DNA from: Planctomycetota bacterium
GTDB taxonomy: Bacteria > Planctomycetota > Planctomycetia > Planctomycetales > Planctomycetaceae
Direction of reading: 5' to 3'
Assembly (NCBI GenBank): GCA_003388505.1
Contig: QQVO01000076.1
Coordinates: 124,001 to 188,000, forward strand
DNA length: 64,000 nt
Part shown: piece after piece, positions 27,913-36,400 of the stretch
How positions within the stretch are numbered: position 1 is the stretch's first letter
How the letters are laid out: each line of letters opens with the position of its first letter
Program-made: the position numbers and the translations under genes
Notes under the pieces: model-generated
The model's input: the letters and a program-made list of their open reading frames with translations, nothing else
What the model was told of the DNA's origin: nothing
Database searches by the model: none

Positions 27913-29082
27913 ATGACTGGTCGAAGAATCTCTCTCGCCCGGCAGAATCTCTCGCACGAAAAGACCCGCACACTGATTGCGAGTCTCGGGATCGGCTTTG
28001 CCGTCGTGCTGCTGTTCATCGAGATCGGATTCTACAACGCCTCGCTCGACAGCCCGACCGCGCTGATCCGAATTCTGAACGGCGAACTCATCCTCGCCAG
28101 CAAAGGCAAGTACTCGCTCGTTGCAGAAGTCGGATTCCCGCGCGAACGGCTGATGCAAGCCCGGAACTGTGACCACGTCGAGTCCGCAGCGCCGCTCTAT
28201 CTCCGTCAGATGGGCTGCATTCTGCGAGTGACCGGCAGCCGCGGGTTTCCGATTCGCGTCTTTGCCACCGACCTGAACAACCCGGCCTTGGACCTGACGG
28301 AACTCACCACCTATTTCGACGAACTCTCCCGTCCGCAGACCGCGCTCGTCGACGCAGCCACGCGGGACTTCTACGGAGTTCCAAAAAACGAGGCGGCGCT
28401 CAAGCAGCTCCGTTTTGAACTCAACCGGCAGGACTTGAACCTCGTCGGTCACTTTCGGCTCAATACGGATCTGGTCAACGACGGCAATCTCCTGATGAGC
28501 GACCGGAATTATGCCCACTACCTGGCCGGGCTGTCGCGAGGAGACCCGCTGTCGACCGTCGAACTGGGAGTCATCCGGCTGACCGATCCGAGCACCGCGC
28601 CGGCAGTCAAGGCCCAACTCGAAACCCTCCTCCCGGATGACGTCGCCGTCTATACGATCGACGAATTCGACCGGATGGAGCAGAAGTTCTGGAAGACGCG
28701 CGTGCCCGTCGGGGGCATCTTCTTTGTCGGCGCCGCCGTCGGCTTTCTCGTCGGCGTCGTCATCTGCTACCAGATCATCTATTCCGACGCAGCCGGCCAG
28801 CTTCCCGAATTCGCAACGCTCAAGGCGATCGGTTATCGCCCCCGCTACTTCTACCGCGTCATGATCGAGCAGGCGCTCTACCTCGCGGTCTTTGGGTTCG
28901 TTCCCGGCGTGCTGGCGAGCGTCGTCGCCTACGCCTGGCTTTCCGCCAGCACCGGGCTCGTCCTCCAGTTGACGCCCGCGCGCGTGCTCCTGGTGTTCGC
29001 GTTCACCGTCGCTATGTGCCTCATCTCCGGGGTGCTCGCCATCCGCAAGGTCGTCAGCGTCGATCCGGCCGAACTGTTCTGA
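27913..29082 (+). CDS. DevC/FtsX-like ABC permease, second of two
   Basis: A 389-residue paralogue of the preceding gene. ATG 27913 gives MTGRRISLARQNLSHEKTRT, a basic cytoplasmic start before helix 1; the twelve extra upstream codons look non-family. The periplasmic domain spans about residues 40-265; the C-terminal helices include FFVGAAVGFLVGVVICYQIIY and VFGFVPGVLASVVAYAWL. FATLKAIGYRPRYFYRVMIEQA matches ATLRAIGYRNSYINLVVLQQA of the first permease, and it ends RKVVSVDPAELF against RKVRQADPADLF. It is followed after nine bases by the ATPase gene, so coupling is likely. Confidence 0.88.
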   Translation: MTGRRISLARQNLSHEKTRTLIASLGIGFAVVLLFIEIGFYNASLDSPTALIRILNGELILASKGKYSLVAEVGFPRERLMQARNCDHVESAAPLYLRQMGCILRVTGSRGFPIRVFATDLNNPALDLTELTTYFDELSRPQTALVDAATRDFYGVPKNEAALKQLRFELNRQDLNLVGHFRLNTDLVNDGNLLMSDRNYAHYLAGLSRGDPLSTVELGVIRLTDPSTAPAVKAQLETLLPDDVAVYTIDEFDRMEQKFWKTRVPVGGIFFVGAAVGFLVGVVICYQIIYSDAAGQLPEFATLKAIGYRPRYFYRVMIEQALYLAVFGFVPGVLASVVAYAWLSASTGLVLQLTPARVLLVFAFTVAMCLISGVLAIRKVVSVDPAELF

Positions 29083-29091
29083 AACACAACT

Positions 29092-30255
29092 ATGAACACT
29101 CAAACGATCGTTCCCGAGAACACAGACCGGGCGACTTTCGGCACCCGCCACTGGAGCCGGGAGGGGGAAGGGCCCGTCATTCGGATCTCGGATCTGAACC
29201 ACTGGTACGGCGAGGCGGGCTTCCGCCGCCAGGTCCTCTTCGGCTGCAATCTGCAGGTTTACCCCGGCGAGATCGTCATCATGACCGGGCCGTCCGGTTC
29301 CGGCAAAACCACATTGCTCACCCTGATCGGCGCCCTCCGCACCGTGCAGGACGGATCGGTGTCGGTCGCCGGTCATGAGTTGCTCTCAGCCTCGGCGGAC
29401 GATCTGGTCCGTGTCCGGAGAAAACTCGGGTTCATTTTTCAGCATCACAACCTGTTCCGCTCCCTCACCGCGCTGCAGAACGTGCGCCTCGGCATGGACC
29501 TCTTCAAAGGCTCACCACGCGAACGCAACGAGCGCTCCCGGCACATGCTCGTCAGCGTCGGCCTGAAGGACCACGTGCACAAGAAACCGGGGAAACTCTC
29601 CGGGGGGCAGAAACAGCGCGTTGCAATCGCTCGCGGCCTGGTCCATCAGCCGAAAGTCGTCCTCGCCGATGAACCGACCGCCGCCCTGGACGAGGCCTCC
29701 GGCCGGCAGGTGGTCACCCTCTTCAAGTCCATCGCGGAAACGCAGCGCTGCGCCGTGCTGCTGGTCACCCACGACAATCGCATACTCGACATCGCCGACC
29801 GCATCGTGAACATGGTCGACGGACGCGTGAAGTCCGACGTCCTCGTCCGCGAGTCGATGCTCATCTGCGAGTTCCTGCAGCAGATTCCGGCCTTCAGGGA
29901 AATGCCCGCCTCCGATCTGAGCAGCGTCGCCGACGCCCTCGTCGTGGAAAAGTTCCCGGCCGGCGATGTCGTCGTCCGCCAGAACGAGCCCGGCGAGAAG
30001 TTCTACCTCATCCGGCAGGGACGCGTTCAGGTCAGCGTCGAGAAGGACGGCGCGCAGCGAAACGTCGCGGAACTCGGCGAGGGCGACTTCTTCGGCGAAG
30101 CCGCGCTGATGACCGGCAATCCCAGAAACGCAACGGTCACCGCAACCCAGCCCTCGGTCCTCTATTCACTCGCCAAACCCGAATTCGACCGCGTCCTGGC
30201 CGGCAGCGAGTCATTTGAGGAAGCACTTCGCCATGCCCTGTTTGATCGTCAGTGA
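29092..30255 (+). CDS. DevA-type ABC exporter ATPase with C-terminal cyclic-nucleotide-binding domain
   Basis: A 387-residue protein. The ABC domain (about residues 28-250) has Walker A GPSGSGKT (66-73), Q-loop FQHH, signature LSGGQKQR (169-176), Walker B VVLADEP (189-195) and switch H227. Instead of ending at about 250 as DevA/LolD proteins do, it continues into a cNMP-binding domain (about 255-375) with FPAGDVVVRQNEPGEKFYLI, LGEGDFFGEAALM and PRNATVTA. E336 and R346 stand where cAMP/cGMP-binding CAP-like domains contact ribose and phosphate. The pump may therefore be gated by a nucleotide or other small ligand; this is inference. Its last 45 bases overlap the convergent TolC-like gene. Confidence 0.92.
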   Translation: MNTQTIVPENTDRATFGTRHWSREGEGPVIRISDLNHWYGEAGFRRQVLFGCNLQVYPGEIVIMTGPSGSGKTTLLTLIGALRTVQDGSVSVAGHELLSASADDLVRVRRKLGFIFQHHNLFRSLTALQNVRLGMDLFKGSPRERNERSRHMLVSVGLKDHVHKKPGKLSGGQKQRVAIARGLVHQPKVVLADEPTAALDEASGRQVVTLFKSIAETQRCAVLLVTHDNRILDIADRIVNMVDGRVKSDVLVRESMLICEFLQQIPAFREMPASDLSSVADALVVEKFPAGDVVVRQNEPGEKFYLIRQGRVQVSVEKDGAQRNVAELGEGDFFGEAALMTGNPRNATVTATQPSVLYSLAKPEFDRVLAGSESFEEALRHALFDRQ

Positions 30256-31671
30256 GGTTCCCGCAGGCTGCTCATAGGAGGCGGGCATCAACGGAATCGG
30301 CTCCTGCAGTTCCGCCGCCCCGCGTCGCGTGATCGGGGCGCACTGCTCGATCCAGCCGCATTCCACCGCAAGGGCGCCTTCCGCCTGACGAAGTTTCGCA
30401 AACGCGGTTTCCGCAGCGAATCTGTGACGGACGACTTCGCTTTCGCTCTCAATCCGCTGCAACTCCACGCGAACGACGTCGAAGTACGTGGAGCGTCCGC
30501 TTGCGCGGAGATCCTGAAGGTCCGCAATCTTCTGATCGGTGCGAGACACGTCCCGCTCCGCGAGCGCCATCTCCTCCAGGTGATTCGACGCCTCGCGACC
30601 GTAGCGGACGACTTCATCGACCGCAGATCGTTTCATTGCATTCAACAAGCGGTCCGCTTGCCGCCGGCGCACCGAGAGAACCTGGTCGCCGTCGTGAATG
30701 GCCAGCAGGGAAGACAGAGCACACCCACCGCCGGGGACCGGAATCGTCGATCCCGGATAGGTCTGCTGCAGCATCCCCACGACCGTTGTGGAGGAATTCC
30801 GACTCATGCTGCTCAGGACGAGCCGGGCTGCGTTCAGATCAGGCCGCTGCGAGATGGCGGTCCCGGCGGATTGAGCACGATCAAAGGCTGGAAAAGCCGG
30901 CGGCTCGACCTGCGGATCATACTCCGCGTCGGATGCCGGCCACTCACCCAGCAATAGCTTGAGCGTGCTGTTCGCGCTCACAATCGCCGTTTCCACCTCG
31001 GTCCGCCGCCGCTGCAACTGACTTCTCTGCAGCGCCAACTGATGCTGATCGACCTCGGCGGCAATCCCCCGATCGCGGATCGACTCGAGGTCTGCCAATG
31101 CCTCATCGAGCCTGGCGAGCGAAGCGTCCACAAGTTCCCGCTGACGCCGGGCCTCCGCCAGCCCATAGAACGCCTGCAACGCCCGCCCGGCGGCCAGATT
31201 CGCCGCCTCCGCGGCGCGAAGCTGCAGCAATCGATACCGCAGAACCTCGTCCGGCGTCGGTTGTTTCTTGCAGTTGGGAGTCGACGGCAACTGCAGTTCG
31301 AGCAGAACGATGGCCACCTCGGGCGAAGAGTTCGCCGCGCGGCACATGCAGTCGTATTCAGTCACCGGGATGCCGGCATCGCTGCGACGATTGTTATTCT
31401 CATTGCTTGGCGCGGGCGGCGCCGCAGGAGGAGCGCCGTCCTCCACGTCGACGAACAGCGCGGCTCGTTGAAGCTCTCGCCGCTCATCCGCAGACTGCCG
31501 GCCGGCAACCGGCGCGACCGCCTGCGGAGCGTTGAAGGCGATCTCGGGAATGCGGTGTTCTTCCGGAGCGGCGACGGGAGCACGGCTCACGCGCGCCCGC
31601 TGCGAGCTGCAGCCCGTGCAGAACGCCAGCGCGCCGACAAGTACAAGCTGTCGCCATCCCCGCGAGTACAC
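30211..31671 (-). CDS. TolC-family outer-membrane lipoprotein
   Basis: A 486-residue outer-membrane efflux protein, the likely exit duct for the convergent ABC exporter. GTG 31671 is chosen because a perfect AAGGAGG (31678-31684) sits six bases upstream. The signal sequence ends LAFCTGC, a lipobox. Two long helical hairpins are visible: about residues 150-245 (LRAAEAANLAAGRALQAFY to ETAIVSANSTLKLLLGEWP) and about 350-435 (Arg/Glu/Gln-rich, ending AFAKLRQAEGAL). The EWP motif and ISQRPDLNAARL-like sequence are family hallmarks. The N-terminal region (25-130) is longer and more acidic than usual. Its 3' end overlaps the ATPase gene by 45 bases on the opposite strand. Confidence 0.85.
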   Translation of the reverse strand: MYSRGWRQLVLVGALAFCTGCSSQRARVSRAPVAAPEEHRIPEIAFNAPQAVAPVAGRQSADERRELQRAALFVDVEDGAPPAAPPAPSNENNNRRSDAGIPVTEYDCMCRAANSSPEVAIVLLELQLPSTPNCKKQPTPDEVLRYRLLQLRAAEAANLAAGRALQAFYGLAEARRQRELVDASLARLDEALADLESIRDRGIAAEVDQHQLALQRSQLQRRRTEVETAIVSANSTLKLLLGEWPASDAEYDPQVEPPAFPAFDRAQSAGTAISQRPDLNAARLVLSSMSRNSSTTVVGMLQQTYPGSTIPVPGGGCALSSLLAIHDGDQVLSVRRRQADRLLNAMKRSAVDEVVRYGREASNHLEEMALAERDVSRTDQKIADLQDLRASGRSTYFDVVRVELQRIESESEVVRHRFAAETAFAKLRQAEGALAVECGWIEQCAPITRRGAAELQEPIPLMPASYEQPAGTSLTIKQGMAKCFLK

Positions 31672-31723
31672 GCGCAACCTCCTTGACGCTATAGCGCTTT
31701 GCGAAACAGTGTTGGCGATCTGT

Positions 31724-31799
31724 CTCGCGGAATCTCCGCCTGAACAGTCCGAAAACCGCTCGACGCGGACACACGGTAGAGCAATTTACTCTAAACATT
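31724..31799 (+). repeat. 75-base repeat, copy 2
   Basis: Shares CCGCTCGACGCGGACACA and AGCAATTT with 852-926. It lies 40 bases upstream of the TolC-like gene's ribosome site, so it may sit in or near that promoter. Confidence 0.6.
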
Positions 31800-31954
31800 C
31801 CTTCCTTCATGGGTTCGGCGTTCGGCGCTGCGATGCGATTCCAATTCTCCCGATCAGACAGTCCGGCAAGCTGCACAAACTTTGCCGGTCGCCGAAACGG
31901 CGTCAACTGCCCTCGCCCCGATAACCCAGCCCGGATGATTCGTAGCGCTTTGTT

Positions 31955-32085
31955 CCCGGAAGCTGTTGCACCTGAGTCAAGTCTCAGCGACCCGGCGAGC
32001 GGCAGGGCGTAAGCCCGCCGATTCGTTCTCCCACCGGATACCTCGCATGGTCCGAGACACTGCCTCGTTGGAATCTCTCGGAGAA
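31955..32085 (-). repeat. Multi-hairpin repeat R2, copy in an intergenic region
   Basis: Read in reverse it begins CCAACGAGGCAGTGTCTCGG and carries the CGGCGGGCTTACGCCCTGCC block found at 47029-47048, then ACTTGACTCAGGT. The 626-base gap 31672-32303 otherwise contains the 75-base repeat and a 26-base tail fragment of R1 at 32092-32117. Confidence 0.65.
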
Positions 32086-32303
32086 TAACTCAATCGGGGG
32101 TCGAGAAATGTGTATGACTGACAGGCTTCAAACGCTGTCCTTGTTGCCATGCAGGCAGACGGAATCGGCGCCGTCCCCTGGCAGTCCGGTGCAGTGAATC
32201 GACTACCGCCATGATGCTACGGAATGCGACGAAGGCGGCCGGTCGCTATAGTCTCGTTTTTCCGCAAACACGAAGACCCGAACTCCTGATCCCGGAGCGG
32301 CCC

Positions 32304-33449
32304 ATGTTTCGCCTCGCCAACCGCATTCTCCTCGCCCTCACCATCATCGCCGTACTCACGGCGCCCCCGGAACCGGCCGATGCCGACGAACTCCTCCTGT
32401 TCATCTCCGCGTTCGCACCGGGGGAAGAGGGAGCGATCCACGCCTTCACTCTGAACGAAGACTCCGGACGGCTGAAGCAAATCCACCGCACCACCGACGT
32501 GGAGCATCCGTTCTTTCTCGCCGCCTCTCCAAACGGCGAGTTTCTCTATTCGATCCACGCTCCCGGCCAGTTCGGCGGCGATGAAGACGAGCAAGTCGCG
32601 GCATTCGAAATCATCGGCCGGACCGGTGAACTGAAACTCCTCAATCGCCAGTCCTCCCGCGGAACCGCCGCGTGCTACCTGGATGTCGACGCGACGGGAA
32701 AAGCGGTCGTCCTCGCCAACTATTCGACCGGAAGCGTGGCATCGTTCCCGGTGAAAGACGATGGCTCGCTCGGCGAAGCGGCGTCATTCGTGCAGCACGC
32801 AGGGGCGAGCGTCGACCCCGACAGGCAAACCGCGCCGCACGCGCACTGCTTCGTGATCAGTCCCGACAACCGGTTCGCGTTCGCCGCCGATCTGGGTCTG
32901 GACCAGATTCTCGGCTACCGGCTGGACGCGGCCACCGCCGAACTCACTTCCGCCCGGCAACCGTTCGTCCGCACACCGCCCGCCGCAGGCCCCCGGCACT
33001 TGACGTTCCATCCCGACGGCGGGCATCTCTACGTCATCAACGAACTCCACAATTCGGTGACGATGTTCGACTACGAGACGGACTCCGGAATCCTCATTGA
33101 GCTGCAGACAATCTCGACGCTCCCCGACGACTTCGACGGCGCCAGCTACTGCGCGGACCTCAAGATCACCCCCGACGGCAAGCGCCTCTACGGAACCAAC
33201 CGCGGTCACGACAGCATCGCGGCGTACGAAATCGACGAAGACGGTCGCCTGACGCTGATCGCGATCGAACCCAGCCTCGGAGCCGGCCCGCAGAACCTGG
33301 CCATCACCCCCGGCGGCGAACTCCTGCTCTGCGCCAACATGCCCGGCAACAACGTCGTGGTCTTCAATATCGACGCCGAAACCGGCCGCATCGAACCCAC
33401 CGGCGACCCCGTCCCGATGCCCAGCCCCTCCTGCATCATTTTGCCATAG
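32304..33449 (+). CDS. Exported lactonase-family seven-bladed propeller (YbhE/Pgl type)
   Basis: A 381-residue protein of the 6-phosphogluconolactonase (YbhE-like) family. ATG 32304 starts a signal peptide, MFRLANRILLALTIIAVLTA, with cleavage near ADADE. The propeller has repeated ISPDNRFAFAADLGLDQILGY, GPRHLTFHPDGGHLYVINEL, DLKITPDGKRLYGTNRGHDSI and GPQNLAITPGGELLLCANMPGNNVVVF. Cytosolic YbhE hydrolyses 6-phosphogluconolactone, but an exported version is more likely to act on another lactone or only to bind. GGAGCGG lies six bases before the start. It converges with the giant five-haem gene. Confidence 0.85.
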   Translation: MFRLANRILLALTIIAVLTAPPEPADADELLLFISAFAPGEEGAIHAFTLNEDSGRLKQIHRTTDVEHPFFLAASPNGEFLYSIHAPGQFGGDEDEQVAAFEIIGRTGELKLLNRQSSRGTAACYLDVDATGKAVVLANYSTGSVASFPVKDDGSLGEAASFVQHAGASVDPDRQTAPHAHCFVISPDNRFAFAADLGLDQILGYRLDAATAELTSARQPFVRTPPAAGPRHLTFHPDGGHLYVINELHNSVTMFDYETDSGILIELQTISTLPDDFDGASYCADLKITPDGKRLYGTNRGHDSIAAYEIDEDGRLTLIAIEPSLGAGPQNLAITPGGELLLCANMPGNNVVVFNIDAETGRIEPTGDPVPMPSPSCIILP

Positions 33450-33477
33450 AGTTCTGAGTCGTTTGTCGGACGTGAGA

Positions 33478-36400
33478 TTACTCGCCCGCCGTCGAGTTCG
33501 GCAGCGACTGAATGAACTCCCAGATCGCCTCGAACTGCGCCGACGCGTCGCCCCCCAGGATCGACTGCACACGGGTCGTGCCGTCTTCGGCGGCGAGGCG
33601 GGGCATGCGGATGTTGATGTCGTACTTCGGCGGATCGAGCACGAACCGCCGATAGAAGTCGTGCCGCATCCGGTCCTGGATGTGCATGAAGTTGATGCCG
33701 AGAGCGATGCGGGTCTTCTCGTCCCCGCGCGGCTGGTCGCTGCCGACCCCGTGACACTGCCGGCAATCAAGATGCGCCGGCATCGTCAACTCGCGGCCGA
33801 GATCGACAAGCGCATCGTTGGCGACCTCCGGCCCTGACGGCTCGTCCGTTTTGCCGAGCAATCCATGTTGAGCCGCCAGCCCTTCCGCAAGGATGTCCGC
33901 ATAGGCGGGAAACGCCGGCATCCGCGCCGGCAGCCAGGGCCGCATCGGCTCGTCGATTTCGCCCTTCAGCAACCGGGCGATCCAGCCGGTCCTCAGCTTC
34001 TCCCCGGTCCAGGTGAGATTGGGGATGTGCTCAGGAACCAGCCCACGCCGTCCTTCTTCCACCACAATCAACCGCCGGGAACTCTGCTCGCCATCCCGGT
34101 TGTGACACGAAGTGCAACGGAGCTGGCGGATGAGGCGCTCCGAAGACTGAACAATCGAGCTGCGCAGGAGCGTGTATCGTCCGTACATGACGAATTTCGC
34201 GAGCTCGGCTCGTTCCTCATCTGAGAAGCCATAGTCAGGAACGAGTGGGGGCTTCTCCCCTTCCTTCAGGCAACCGCTCGAACGAGGGTCGGTGCCCAAG
34301 AATGGGACAGTTTTGGGGAAGATTCTCACTTTTGGCCGTATCAATTCGGGCGGCTGATTACGGCCGTCGGTATGGCAATTCGCACAGCCGATAGAGACGA
34401 AAAGGTCGCGCCCTTTGGGAGAGTCGCCTTGAGGCAGCGGAGTTTCATTGTTCAATTCACCGTCGGCCGCCTTGTGCAGGTACGTCGCCAGTGCCGCAGC
34501 CTGTTCTGCGGTCAGCCGGAAGTCGGGCATCCGCGAGTAGCGGTAGTGGGCGTGCGGAGCCGTAAGGAATCCTCTCAGCCCATCGTTGGTAAACTTCTCG
34601 GTCACAAAGTCGAGCGACAGGCGATCGTAGTCGTCAGCGAGTTCTGGCTTCCCAAAGTGATGGCACGTGATGCAGCCGAGGTCTTCGAAGAGCTGCTGAC
34701 CGACATCGGCGTCAGCGCTCTCGTCGGGAGCAACCACAACGCTCTCGTTCTCAACTCCGTCGTTTTCGGCAGAAAACAGCCACGCCGTCAGATCGGCTGC
34801 GTGTTGCCTGCTAGTCGACTCGTCGAATCCTTCGAGCATCGCCGGCATGCGATGGTGATCGCGGACACTTTCCGGATCAATCAGCCAGGTCGAAACCCAT
34901 TCGGGAGTCAGTCTCCCTCGCAGTCCGGACAAACGAGGCGCATCGGCCAATAGTTCGGGCATGACGTCGGCCGTCTCATCAGCATCGACGAACGGCCCGT
35001 GGCAACGGGCGCAGCGCGAGACCGCGAAGAGTTCGCGAGCAGTGAGGAACTCCGTATGCGCTCGCTGTTCATCCGTCGTTTGACCCCAGTACCTGTCTCC
35101 ATTCCAGTACAGAGACTCCGGCGGGAGCGTGTCCATCGGTGTCGTTCCGAATTGAGGCCGGAGTGCAGACCGTGATGCCGCCTCATACGGGCCCCAGAGG
35201 ATCCGCAGACGAGACGCGCCGTCCGGCGGGCTCTCGTATTCGATCTCGATACGGTTGTAGCCTTTGTGCAGCGCGGCTATCTGAGCTTCGGCACTTCGCA
35301 GATCGGCTCCCTCTGCACTGAAGACGGTTTGCTCGTTAATGGATAACCGCACGCGACCGTTGCCTTCCGCCGAAAAGCGGTAGTCGTTGCTCAGATCAAT
35401 CCGCAAATATCCGTCGGCAATGGCGAGAAATGGGCCTGGCTGTAGTCCTAGACTGAGTCGCTCATCTCCGGCGACTGCCAGCGCTGCAACGCGGGACGTC
35501 AAGAAACTCACGTGCTGGACTCGGACTTCGTCGACTGTTTGTCGGAAATACCACCGCAACCCAGGTGCAAGCGCTGCTTCGACCTCCTCCGGCAACGCCC
35601 CTGCCGGTTCCCGCCGCACGAGCCGCGTCGGGTCCATCATCTCCTCCGGCACGGCATGTAGCGTATGCGTGTACGTCTGCCGAATGCGCTCGCCGCTGGC
35701 GGCAGAGATGCGGTAGGTGACGGCGAACTGGTTGACGGGCACGAGCGGGGGCGTCTCAATAAAGACCGTCCGGCCTTCGTCCATCAGCGTGGCGGAGAGG
35801 ACGTCGACCGGGTCGCGGCCTTCCTGATTCGGGTTGGCGACGCTCCAATCGGGCGAGCCGTAGGATTCGGAGTAGCGGTAATTCCACTGCTCGATGGCGT
35901 AGTTGCCTGGGTCCTGGGCGGTGTCCGGATCGAGCGGTTCGGAGAAGGTGAGAGAAAGGCCGTTCTGCATCGTCCGCACGGCGGTCGGCAGCGCGGTCCT
36001 CTTGCCGGTGTAACGCAGCCGCTGCAGGCAGCCGTCGGTGACGGCCCGCGTGGTCCAGCCCCGGAGGCCGCTCAGGTAGAGCTGTCCATCGTGCGGACTG
36101 ACGCGGCCTCGCATGATTCCCGAATCGAAGTCGGCCGGGATCGTCAGCACACCGGCCTGCTTGACGCCGTTGACAACTTCCTTGAGAACCAGCAGCGGTC
36201 GGCATTGACCGTAAGAGAGGTGCAGCATCTTGCCGGCGAGCGGACCCCAGTCGGGATTGGTGGCCCACACCTGTCCGCCGCTGGAGTTGTCCTCCCGGCG
36301 GGGGATCCAGGCAATCGGCCTGTCATAACCGAGCGGACGATTATCGGTCACCTGCGGTCCGCGAAACCCGAAGTGGGCGCCGGGCTGTACGACGAAAATG

